The notes under the pieces are model-generated. The model had not been told where the DNA came from and made no database searches. It saw only the letters and a program-made list of their open reading frames with translations. Below are positions 53,421-62,636 of a DNA stretch of 64,000 bases, piece by piece; position 1 is the first letter of the stretch, and each line of letters opens with the position of its first letter. Source of the DNA: Pseudoips prasinana (Eukaryota; Arthropoda; Insecta; Lepidoptera; Nolidae); NCBI GenBank assembly GCA_951640165.1, contig OX621263.1, positions 14,948,001-15,012,000 of the forward strand. The letters are read 5' to 3'. The translations under genes were made by a program, and so were the position numbers.

Positions 53421-53774
53421 TAGCTATAAAGAAATCTTTATCTTTATTCTCACATTCATTATTTCATTATTTCATGCAAATCACGGTGTAAAATAAAGAA
53501 GTCTATAATATGTATATCCCTGCAATTCGATTTCCTCTATCTTACCGGAAGTAACAAGTTACGTATAAAGCGTAACAAAAATAACACAAAATGTAACCGA
53601 ATGTTACATAAACGCACGCAACAACACGCGTTTAGTATCACCCAACTGTAACGGTCGAGTTCACACCACCAATTGGAGAATCGATCGAGTTATTACTCTA
53701 AGAAATAATAATAATAATAGTGTGGCAAGTAATTAACCCCTTACAAAAGGGAGAAAATTATAAAAATACGCTAA
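53421..53774. other. No recognisable feature
   Basis: AT-rich; nothing recognised. Confidence 0.4.
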
Positions 53775-54027
53775 AATAATAATAATAATATCTGGGGACA
53801 ATGTCACACAGATCATCCTAGCCCTAAACTAAGCAAAGCTTGTACTATGGGTACCAGGCGACGATAAACATACTTATATAGATAGATAAATACTTAAATG
53901 CATAGAAAACATCCATGACTCAGAAACAAATACTCGTGCTCATCACACAAATATTTGCACTTACCGGGATTCGAACCCAGGACCACCAGCTTCGTAGGCA
54001 GGAGCACTACCAATTAGGCTACGGTGA
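53775..54027 (-). mobile_element. SINE S1, full-length copy
   Basis: Minus strand: (TAATAA)n tail on the left, box B complement GGGATTCGAACCCAGG, box A complement ACTACCAATTAGGCTACGG on the right. Confidence 0.9.
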
Positions 54028-54051
54028 AAGATATATTTCATTATCCTATCA

Positions 54052-54343
54052 TATTTACCCGCGATAAATTTCATAAATTGCCACAACTCCCCCCGTAGGT
54101 GATAGCGTGATAATATGTAGCCTATATGTTGACCCGACCTCTTAGTAATATTCATGCAAAATTTGAAGTAAATCCATGCAGTACTTTTTGATTTTAGCCC
54201 GGACATACATATAGACAAACAGACAAAAATTCTAAAAACTTTTTTGGCTTCGATGTCGATTGCAGATCACGCCCCAAGTATCCTTTTAAAAAAATATTCA
54301 ATGTACAGTTTTGACTTTCCAACGATTTTATTATATGTATAGA
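54052..54343 (-). mobile_element. HelB Helitron lacking its CTAG end
   Basis: Body from TTTACCCGCGATAAATTTCA to CCAACGATTTTATTATATGT then ATAGA. The terminal CTAG and half of the hairpin are missing on the left. Confidence 0.82.
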
Positions 54344-54439
54344 CAACAGCCGCAAAAATAACGATCATCTGTCACTGGTATGTTTGTAGCGGAGTAATAG
54401 TTATTTTATCTTTTCTTTAAAAACCCTACTTATTTATTA

Positions 54440-54750
54440 CTAGTTGTGCCCCGCGGTTTTACCCGCATTAAATTATCATAGCTCCTCCCCCGTAGCTGAT
54501 AGCGTGATAATATGTAGCCTATATGTTGACCCGACCTCTAAGTAATATTCATGCAAAATTGGAAGTAAATCCATGCAGTACTTTTTGAGTTTAGCCCGGA
54601 CATACATACAGACAAACAGACACACAGACAAAAATTCTAAAAACTATATTTTTGGCTTCCATATCGATTGTAGATCACGCACCAAATATACTTTAAAAAA
54701 AATATTCAATGTACAGTTTTGACTTTCCTACGATTTTATTATATGTATAG
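54440..54750 (-). mobile_element. HelB Helitron, near-complete
   Basis: CTAG (54440-54443), hairpin CCGCGGTTTTACCCGC, full body, far end CCTACGATTTTATTATATGT then ATAGA. Confidence 0.88.
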
Positions 54751-54944
54751 ATATTATATACTTTGTTTTATAATAGTTTTTAGTTTAACTTGTTTTTGTT
54801 ATTTGTTTTATATACTTACATGTAAGTTGAACGTAGCTCAGAAACCACCCGCGTTAGTATTTAAGCCTACTTAAACTATATATATGTTTCTCATAAAAAG
54901 TGAATAGTAATTCTTTTGAGAAAATAAAATATCTTAAACCCCAA

Positions 54945-55190
54945 TAAGTCCACTGCTAGACAAAAGCCTCCCCAAGAATCATCTTAGGGGATATACTTTA
55001 ATCGCCACGCTTGGCAGACGGGTTGGCGATCGCAGTAAGATGGTCATAGTACTCAGAAGAAAGCTGCTGCCCGTTCTCTGGTAGATATTCCCTCTGGTCT
55101 ACTTCTACGTCTCCCACGGGATGAGATGGGGTGATGATATCTGATATTCGCCGCCGTCTCCACCCATCAAAGATATGTTTAGTGGAACAA
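54945..55190 (-). repeat. LINE 3' tail (family T)
   Basis: AGTCCACTGCTAGACAAAAG, CGCCACGCTTGGCAGACGGG, CCCGTTCTCTGGTAGATATT and CGGGATGAGATGGGGTGATG. Best copy of the tail at 34255. Confidence 0.6.
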
Positions 55191-55234
55191 TATTTTACTA
55201 CTGCAACTGTGGGCCGGGGAAACTGTGCAACTGG

Positions 55235-55370
55235 CCCCATAGTATTTGGTCGATGATCTGGTGAGGGCAGCCGCTGGATGCGGTACCGCAAGATCTGCAA
55301 AAATTGAGATCTTTGAGGGAGGCCTATGTCCAGCCGTGGACATCTTTCGGGTGATATAATGATGCGAGAC
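55235..55370 (+). pseudogene. RTE-type LINE 3' end fragment
   Basis: GGCAGCCGCTGGATGCGGTA, TTGAGATCTTTGAGGGAGGC and CTATGTCCAGCCGTGGACAT form the RTE 3' end in plus orientation, tail-to-tail with the preceding family T tail. Confidence 0.6.
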
Positions 55371-55460
55371 TATTTAATTTTAGTTGAGAAACTTTTTTTT
55401 TTACCGACTTTAAGAAGAAGAAGGTTTGGCTGTTGGCCTCTTAATCATTGAACAAACAAA

Positions 55461-55704
55461 CAGGGGCTCTACCGGCTAAGTCGCTGAACATCGTTTTCGT
55501 GAATAGCGTTCAAATAAATAAAGGTTAAAAATGACTTAATCAATCGCTAAATCGGCTTCCATGACCACATGTGACGTCATAAATGGTCCGGAATCGATCA
55601 ACGTTGAAGCCGATCTAACGATTGATTAAGTTATTTTTAACCTTTATTTATTTGAACGCTATTTAAGAAATCGATGTTTGGCGACTTAGCCGGTAGAGCC
55701 CCAG
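55461..55704 (+). mobile_element. MITE-1
   Basis: 244 bp, CAGGGGCTCTACCGGCTAAG .. CTTAGCCGGTAGAGCCCCAG. Three bases shorter in the centre than the other copies. Confidence 0.88.
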
Positions 55705-55854
55705 ACGCTTCTTCCTTCCCTCTGATGAAACAGCAATACGGGATGCCTGCACAGAAATCAGGCACATCTTGTTCTCATTTTTATAAAATTAATCCATGAA
55801 GCTTTTTACTGCTTCATCTGACAATCAACTTTGGGGATAATTTGTATAATGTCA

Positions 55855-56300
55855 CCTGCCCGAAAGTCGTAAAAGTTTCCTGGCCACTACCACAGCTACT
55901 ATCGATGCACAGAAAGCGAGGACAACCATATGGCGAGATAAATTTGCTCCTCCTTTGTTTGTCCCGCCAAACGAAAAATTACCTCCGGGACATAATTTGC
56001 CATGGCCAACCTGGAGGACTCTTAATAGACTACGTACCCAGGTTGGTAGATCAAAAGAAAACATGTGCAAATGGGGTTACATTCCCACATCACATAACAT
56101 CTGCGAGTGCGGCGTGTCACCCCAAAGTATGGCACATTTATCCGTTTGTCCCTCATGTCCAGTCTCTTGTTCCCTTCAGGACTTGTATGGCGCTTCAGCC
56201 AAAGGGGTCAGCGTTGCCCAATTTGGGAAGATAGAATATAATTCTTACCATCGACACGATAAGAAAAAGACCTGCCCGATGGCATACTTAAGGTCATGGA
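55855..56300 (+). pseudogene. LINE ORF2 C-terminal remnant (zinc-finger-like tail), copy 2
   Basis: One frame from about 55868 reads KSFLATTTATIDAQ, RTTIWRDKFAPP, then WPTWRTLNRLRTQVGRSKEN, CKWGYIPTSHNICECG, MAHLSVCPSCPVSC. This is the cysteine/histidine-rich end of a non-LTR retrotransposon protein, with the WKTLNRLRTGVGR-type motif usual there. The pattern C.C....H...C..C suggests metal binding. 5'-truncated; the 3' end at ATCGACACGATAAGAA agrees with the 7.0-kb copy. Confidence 0.7.
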
Positions 56301-56535
56301 GGGAGATGGTGGTTGCGTCGGCGAGTACTGTATATCGGAATATATACAGGGTCACGAGAGTTTCTAATAGCCTTTGCTTGTTCTTAATCAGGCTTAGAAC
56401 AGACGACTTTGTGTGCACTCTGACGCATAGGCGTAATAACGCCACTTTCCAATCTATATTCGTGGGTATCTGTTCTTAGGAAATATGGACATTGTATCTA
56501 CTTATTCTTATCTGGATATTAAACTTTCCATATTG

Positions 56536-57150
56536 CTAATAATAAGTAAAAGGAGGGTAATGTGTTTTGCGTGAACAGATCCAAGATATTGCACTGTTTA
56601 ATACCGCAGATAATATTGCAATAAGAAATGTATTAAAAATGATCAATGCTGGTGTGATGGAGGACGTAGTCACAAAGATTGAAAAAGGTATTCTGAGATG
56701 GTTTGAGCATTTAGAAAGGAGATTGACAAAAGAACTGGCCTGGTCGAATGGGACAACCGGAAGGGGAAGACCTCGTAGAACATTGTCTGACCATATTGGA
56801 GATGGTATCAAGAAATGCCAGGCAAGAAGTACCTTAAACCGGCAAGCATTTATCACACTTATATTATAAATGCGAAAGTTTGTGAGTGTGTGACTTTGTG
56901 AGTGTGTATGTTTGTTACTTCTCCACGTCTAAACGGCTGGAGCGATTTTAATAAAATTTGGTATGGAGACAGCTGACACCCTGGATTAACACATAGTTTA
57001 TAATTCATAAAGTTTAGCGCGGGTGGAACCGCGGGGTACAGCTAGTGAAGAATATAGTGACAGTAACGAGTGCAAAGATCGTGACAAGTGGAAATCCGTT
57101 GTCTCTGCCTACCCCTCTGGGAAACAGGTGTGAGTCTATGTATGTATGTA
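56536..57150 (+). pseudogene. LINE tail (family L2), split by a HelA Helitron
   Basis: A frame at 56567-56850 reads KGILRWFEHLERRLTKELAW and [17 protein letters not shown], the [17 protein letters not shown] region near the end of a LINE polymerase. The non-coding end GAATATAGTGACAGTAACGA .. GTGTGAGTCTATGTATGTAT resumes at 57046 after the Helitron. Copies at 60575-60850 and 58950-59056 (3' end only). Confidence 0.7.
56853..57045 (+). mobile_element. HelA Helitron nested in a LINE tail
   Basis: A|TCACACTTATATTATAAAT start and GGGGTACAGCTAG|T end. Comparison with the empty paralogous site near 60765 shows insertion without target duplication. Confidence 0.9.
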
Positions 57151-57375
57151 TGTATAATCCATGCGGTAATAATTGTCACCAATATTATTCACCTCATTTG
57201 ATGTACAATAGATGGATTAGGCGGTTTTCATAGCGTTAGTGCGGTTGCGCACTACGTCCGTTCCGAATCCGTAAAAATGCGGACTGAAGTAGTCTTAGAA
57301 ATATAAGATAACTCTTTTTTGTACACCAAGTAAATAAATTACGCCAAACAAGGATGCATACCTAACAAAATTGTA
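57151..57375. other. No recognisable feature
   Basis: Spacer; nothing recognised. Confidence 0.35.
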
Positions 57376-57510
57376 CAGACGCCAGCACATCCAGCTACCC
57401 AAATCTGTCAAATTTCTCTTATAGATTTTCAACTTTATCACATAAGAATAAGGTTTATTTTCAATTGGGGAAATTTGACAGATTGTGGTAGCTTGATGTG
57501 CTCGCATCTG
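57376..57510. mobile_element. MITE-2
   Basis: 135 bp flanked by TA; right arm has CTCGCATCTG instead of CTGGCGTCTG. Confidence 0.9.
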
Positions 57511-57909
57511 TACAATTGGCGGCGTTATCAATAAATGTGATCTCTTCCAGACAACATAGGCAGTGATTGGAGTATAGAATAACAGAGTTGGTGAATTTTA
57601 GTTCACAGATAGTCTAAAGCCTAAGAAAGGACAAAGGCTACTTCTTAATGCAAAAAAAATGGTTGCAAGGGTATGAAAAGTTGTATGGAAATATCGTGAT
57701 TTTTAGAGCGAGAATCTTGAAACTTATTTTTTAAGGCTGTTCATTCGATATAAATAAATACGACATTCAATGTTTGAAAAAGTTTTACCCTCAGGGTGTA
57801 ACTAAACTTTCGTCCCTTAATCTTAATTTTATGTTATTATAACTATAGGGCATTAAGGGACGAAAGTTTCTACGGAAGTATGTAAAGTTTATATGAATGT
57901 ATAATCTTT
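57511..57909. other. Unassigned, with an inverted repeat
   Basis: AAACTTTCGTCCCTTAAT (57804-57821) and ATTAAGGGACGAAAGTTT (57853-57870) are complementary with a ~31-nt loop. Possibly a small MITE. Confidence 0.5.
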
Positions 57910-58223
57910 GCATATAATAAAATCGTAGGAAAGTCAAAACTGTACATTGAATATTTTTTTAAAACGATACTTGGGTCGTGATCTGCAATCGATTTCGAAG
58001 CCAAAAATATAGTTATTAGAATTTTTGTCTGTTTGTCTGTATGTATGTCCGGGATAAACTAGAAAAGTTCTGCATGGATTTACTTGAAAATTTGCATGAA
58101 TATTACTAAGAGGTCGGGTCAACGCATAGGCTACATATTTTTATATCTACGCTAACACCTACGGGGGAGGAGCTGTGATAATTTATAAAGTTTAACGCGG
58201 GTAAAACCGCCGGGCACAGCTAG
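57910..58223 (+). mobile_element. HelB Helitron
   Basis: CATATAATAAAATCGTAGGA start (first ~7 bases altered), CTAG end at 58220-58223. Confidence 0.88.
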
Positions 58224-58269
58224 TAATTAATAAGTTTGCGACAAGAGACAAAATATTAGAGATTTTCTG

Positions 58270-58326
58270 ATGTTACTTTTACGGAGTCATTACAAACTGT
58301 TCGGACAAAGTCGCGGGCATAGCTAG
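58270..58326 (+). mobile_element. HelC-like Helitron 3' end fragment
   Basis: AAAGTCGCGGGCATAGCTAG|T is the end form seen (complemented) at 20472. Only the terminus remains. Confidence 0.5.
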
Positions 58327-58689
58327 TATTACATATTTATCCCTTTTTTTGTGAACTGATTTATATAATTATATAATAAATCGATAGGTAATGCTTTTTT
58401 CTCCTTCGGTGGTCTAGAAAAAAGACGAAGTCAGATTTTTTGCAGAAATTTATGAATTCACCCCGTTTTAGGTTAAGTAACGGGGTGAATAAAGAAAGTA
58501 AGAGAACTGGTTCATTAGACTCGTACGTAATTAATAGCAAAGGCGTACTTGTCACAACAATACCTGACATAAAAACGGAAACTATGCGATTCTCACACTC
58601 CCATTTCACTTTTAATCGAGATCAATTACTTCTACACGCTATGTCACATAGTTGATTATTTCAATTTTTTGGTAATGCATTGTAATGTA
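58327..58689. other. Unassigned, with a short inverted repeat
   Basis: ATTCACCCCGTT (58453-58464) and AACGGGGTGAAT (58477-58488) are complementary. Nothing else recognised. Confidence 0.45.
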
Positions 58690-58824
58690 CTGACGCCAGC
58701 ACATGAAGCTACCCCAATCTGTCAAATTTCCTGAATTGAAAGTGAACCTTATGCTTTTGTGATAAAGTTGAAAACCTATAAAAGAAATTTGACAGATTGG
58801 GGTAGCTGGATGTGCTGGCGTCTG
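58690..58824. mobile_element. MITE-2
   Basis: 135 bp, CTGACGCCAGCACATGAAGC .. GTGCTGGCGTCTG, flanked by TA. Confidence 0.92.
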
Positions 58825-58949
58825 TACAACATGTTTGGTTTATCTTTAACGAGAGAAAACAAATAGAAAAAAAAAACTTATCTGATATTTTTATTCTTAC
58901 AAACCTTGTTGGAATAACAATATTTAAAAATATCAGAATAATAAAGCAT

Positions 58950-59056
58950 GAAAAATATAATGACAGTAAAAGAGGTGTGCAAATATCGTGACATATTCTG
59001 TTGTATCTGCCCACCCACTGGGAAACAGCCGTGAGTCTATGTATGTATTTATGTTA
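58950..59056 (+). repeat. LINE tail (family L2) 3' end
   Basis: AATATAATGACAGTAAAAGA .. CCACTGGGAAACAGCCGTGA then GTCTATGTATGT. Immediately followed by a HelA copy in opposite orientation. Confidence 0.6.
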
Positions 59057-59058
59057 GA

Positions 59059-59243
59059 CTAGCTGTGCCCCGCGGTTTTACCCGCATTCAACTTTGTAAA
59101 TTCTAGCCTATATGTTAATCCAGGGTGTCAGCTAACTCTTTACCAAATTTTATTAAAATCGCTCCAGCCATTTAGACGTCAAGAAGTAACAAACATACAC
59201 ACTCACACACTCACAAACTTTCACCTTTATAATATTAGTAGGA
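59059..59243 (-). mobile_element. HelA Helitron
   Basis: CTAG at 59059-59062, perfect hairpin CCGCGGTTTTACCCGC, minus-strand start TCCTACTAATATTATAAAGG. 185 bp. Confidence 0.9.
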
Positions 59244-59262
59244 TCTTGTACATTCCTGGTTT

Positions 59263-59312
59263 GTAGGAAACATTTACTGAGTTGGTTAACCAACTCAGTA
59301 AATGTTTCCTAC
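59263..59312. repeat. Perfect spacer-free palindrome, 50 bp
   Basis: GTAGGAAACATTTACTGAGT (plus TGGTT) is followed directly by its exact reverse complement; the centre is GTTAAC. Confidence 0.95.
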
Positions 59313-59313
59313 T

Positions 59314-59361
59314 GCTGTAAAATATTATCATAAGGTTAACCTTATGATAATATTTTACAGC
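59314..59361. repeat. Perfect spacer-free palindrome, 48 bp
   Basis: GCTGTAAAATATTATCATAA (plus GGTT) followed directly by its reverse complement; the centre is again GTTAAC. One base (59313) separates it from the preceding palindrome. Confidence 0.95.
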
Positions 59362-59994
59362 ACCCCACTAAAGCTTTTAATCCTCTGTACAAACATTATG
59401 TACAATCTAAATATTCCACTACATTCTCACAATCTAAGCCTTCCCCACATATTTTGTCTCTCACTCACAACGCATGCGCACCTTACAAAACAAACAAATA
59501 GTTTTAAATACAATGCCATATTAAACTCCATAAGCTTTACTCGGAATGCTAATTTATGGAGCAATGTATTTTATTCATGAAAGTTCACCGTTAGATTGTT
59601 TCATTACCATTGAAATGTTCCAGTGCCGTTTTCGTACTGTTAATAGGAGGACTTCTATGCTAATGTGAAGCAATGGATGAAGTAATCAAGTTCTTCTTTA
59701 ACTGTAATTGCCGCGCAAAATATGCATTCGAATTTAGAATTCTAAATAAGGACGTTGGTTGGATTGTGTATTTTGTTTATAATCTTGGTGCCGTCGCCGC
59801 AACCGAATACAGTAATTAGAAATTTTAAAATGTAACTAATATTTTTAAAGCAAAGAGATTTTAACCATATTTTAACTGTGTAGGTCTGCTGGGTAAACCA
59901 CTGAGTTGACACTTTTACATCGATTTCAATGGAACATTTGTTTTTTTCGTCCGTGGTGTGTCCGATTTTTATTAATTCAGACATATGCGGTCGT
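59362..59994. other. No recognisable feature
   Basis: AT-rich; chance frames only. Confidence 0.4.
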
Positions 59995-60095
59995 TGAGGC
60001 GCGATTGGTCCAACTTGCGATTGGTCGCATTCACCTTATTCGCGATTGGTTCAATTCGCAGTTGGTCCAATTCGAGGTTGGTCCAATTCGCAAAT
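59995..60095. repeat. Imperfect ~16-bp tandem repeat rich in ATTGG/GTTGG
   Basis: About six units of the type CGCGATTGGTCCAATT. The exact spacings vary. ATTGG is the complement of a CCAAT box. Confidence 0.75.
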
Positions 60096-60160
60096 GACAC
60101 ATTTTTATGTACAAATCTACCATAAGTCATATCTCGTGTTTCTCAAGCTCCTATATACTT

Positions 60161-60386
60161 ACCCACGCCGCAGTTGGTGGGTTCGATTTCCACCTAGTAC
60201 AGATATTTGGTGCATGAACATGTCTGTTTGTCCTGAGTCTGGGTGTACCTACTTATCTATATAATTATGAATTTACAAAAAAAAGTAGTATACGTAGTAT
60301 ATCAGTTATCAGGTTTCCATAGTCAAAGCTCTGCTTATTTTGGGATCAGATGGCCGTGTGTGATTAATGTCCCAGGATATTATTGC
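60161..60386 (+). mobile_element. SINE S2
   Basis: CACGCCGCAGTTGGTGGGTT then CGATTTCCACC (B-box), body, tail GGGATCAGATGGCCGTGTGT and ATTATT. Box A region missing. Confidence 0.82.
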
Positions 60387-60574
60387 TGCAAATAATCTAA
60401 ATACTAATATCTACATAAGCTATCACCGGCACACAAGATTAACTTAACTAAGGGTAATATAAACCTGTTTAAGTATATTAATAAACTTACCTTTTAAATT
60501 ACGCAATGTAATCGCCATTAAAGTTCTCATAATACTTAAGTTAATTATGCAATACTTACTAAACGTTTATGTAT

Positions 60575-60850
60575 AGGTATAGTTAAATGGTTATGGTTTG
60601 GCCATTTAGAAAGGATGAATGAAAGAAGATTGACAAAAGAAGTATACCTGGCCTGTGTGAATGGGACAACCGGAAGGGGAAGACCACGTCGAACATTCTC
60701 TGACCAAATTGGAGATGTTCTCAAGAAAGGGTAGGTCAGAAGTACCCTAAACCAGCGATTATGTATAAAGAATATAATGACAGTAATCGAGGCAACAGAA
60801 GTATGCAAAGATCGTGACAAATGGAAATCCGTAAGTATGTATGTATGTAT
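60575..60850 (+). pseudogene. LINE tail (family L2), uninterrupted copy
   Basis: GTTTGGCCATTTAGAAAGGA, GACAACCGGAAGGGGAAGAC and AAAGAATATAATGACAGTAA correspond to 56700-57100 without the Helitron. It therefore shows the empty site (GATTATGTATAAAGAATATA). Ends in (GTAT)n. Confidence 0.7.
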
Positions 60851-60884
60851 AGTTAAACCAAGAAAGTTACATTCGAGATCTTAG

Positions 60885-61000
60885 TGCACCTACCGTAGTC
60901 TCTCTGCACCACCCAATGGTTGACTGGTAGACAATGCCTATGGCATTAAGTCCGCCTATGTACATATACTTTGTGGTAATAAATAAATAAATAAACGCTG
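60885..61000 (+). repeat. LINE 3' untranslated end with polyadenylation signals
   Basis: ACCCAATGGTTGACTGGTAG, ACAATGCCTATGGCATTAAG, TCCGCCTATGTACATATACT, then (AATA)n at 60980-60996. It is a familiar lepidopteran LINE end. Confidence 0.6.
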
Positions 61001-61784
61001 GTTTTCCGCATCACTTTAATAAACCTCTTTTTAATACATACCTTCAGTACATTTTTTTTTAAAAGACAACCTCTGTTCTAGGGAATCTTATCCATGTATC
61101 GCGAGGTAGGTACTTTACAAACATTTAATAGACGTACACAAATTACATCCAGTATCAGAACAAATATTTATGGGTCACAGAAACAGTTGTCCGGCGTAAC
61201 TGGTAACTGTCTTAGCCGCAGCGCTACACGTGCATCACACAATTTTTTCTACATTAAAAACACGAAGACCCACTGTGTTTGTTACGCCGGATCTTCAGTT
61301 AGGCCTGGATATGTAGTATAATTAAAGCGCGACCGTCGTTTTACGCACAACGTGCGCTCTAATAATAACTTATTTAATGGACACTAAAGAAGTTATTATT
61401 AGATATGAGGGAAGATATGAGGCGATCCTGTTATTCTCTCTGGGAACCACACGGAATGAACCACTTAAAGATTATACCGGAAAAAATCCTATATTATTTT
61501 TAATTGTTTATATAATTTATTTAATCTTAACATGTGCTATAGTCTCAAAATAGTTTATTTATAGGCGTCAATAAACCTATTAGCATTGTTAACGCTATTA
61601 CAATTATGTAAAGGAAAAACAATTGTATTTATCCAATTAAAAAACGCATTAAATTATGATATTTCCTCTTCGTGTATTTCCCACGTTGTAACACATTAAG
61701 TACACCTTTACATTGCAAATAACATAAAGCCAGTGGAAATACAATAATTAAAAAAGTCGCAATATTACTACCGATACTAATGTA
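61001..61784. other. Mostly unassigned
   Basis: Contains the small repeat shared with 30211-30257 (61320-61371). Frames at 61094-61321 and 61629-61820 have no family resemblance. Confidence 0.4.
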
Positions 61785-61912
61785 CAGACGCCAGCACATC
61801 AAGCTACCCCAATCTGTCAAATTCCCCCAATTAAAAGTGAACCTTATGCTTTTGTGATAAAGTTGAAAATCTATAAAAGATATTTGACAGATTGGGATAG
61901 CTGGATGTGCTG
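61785..61912. mobile_element. MITE-2 with a 7-bp terminal deletion
   Basis: As the other copies, but the right end reads GTGCTGTAC instead of GTGCTGGCGTCTGTAC. Confidence 0.88.
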
Positions 61913-61999
61913 TACATTTGACCGTGAACTTAAATGCACCGTGATTCTCAGCCTATCGTCGTTGCAACAACCTAATCAAATATAGGTAAAACAAAAATA

Positions 62000-62374
62000 A
62001 AAACTTGTGTGTACTTATGTACACGCGTTAGAAGTTATACTTCTTAATATACAACTTGAACATAGTTATCAATTTTCATACCACCTAGAACTAACGTCAT
62101 GCTGTTATTTTTACGATGCGCGCCCACGATGCGCGCGCATCGTAAAAATTCACTCTCATACATTTTCATACCACCTAGAACTAACTTCATGCTGTTATTT
62201 TTACGATGCGCGCGCATTGTGCGCGCGCATCGTAAAATTCATCGTAAAATTCTCATACCACCTAGAACTCACTTCATGCTGTTAAATTTTTTGGTGTCGG
62301 TGTGCGCGCGCATCGTAAAAATTCACTCTCATCATTTTTCTCCATCGCGCCAAAAGAAGTATAACTTCAAAAAA
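62000..62374 (+). mobile_element. PCE element, copy 4, longest, three cassettes
   Basis: Ends as in the other copies. Three ACCACCTAGAACTNACNTCA blocks are separated by GATGCGCGCCCACGATGCGC and GATGCGCGCGCATTGTGCGC palindromic spacers. No ORF is credible; the repeated peptide in 62007-62285 is just the cassette read three times. Confidence 0.88.
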
Positions 62375-62442
62375 ATGCTACTTTAATATTACATGTCGTT
62401 TACACGTTTACTGACGTTTCACAGCTTCACCTGACAATGGAG

Positions 62443-62636
62443 GCGAGCGTGGTTGGTAATTGCTACCCAGGATAGATATGTATGTGCATGAACATGTCTG
62501 TTTGTCCTGAGTCTGGGTGTAATTATCTATATAAGTATGTCTTTACAAAAGAAAAGTAGTATATGTGCGTTTTCATAGTACAAGCTCTGATTAGTTTGGG
62601 ATCAGATGGCCGTGTGTGAATAATGTCCCAGGATAT
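62443..62636 (+). mobile_element. SINE S2 with internal head deletion
   Basis: GCGTGGTTGGTAATTGC joins directly to TACCCAGGATAGATATGTAT, so the B-box is lost. Body and tail present. Confidence 0.8.

Noticed and set aside
62007..62386. Overlapping frames encoding repeated SYHLELTSCCYFYDAR-like peptides (also 50236-50469)
   Set aside because: They are translations of the PCE cassette read several times; the frame exists only because the cassette length allows it, and other copies break it.
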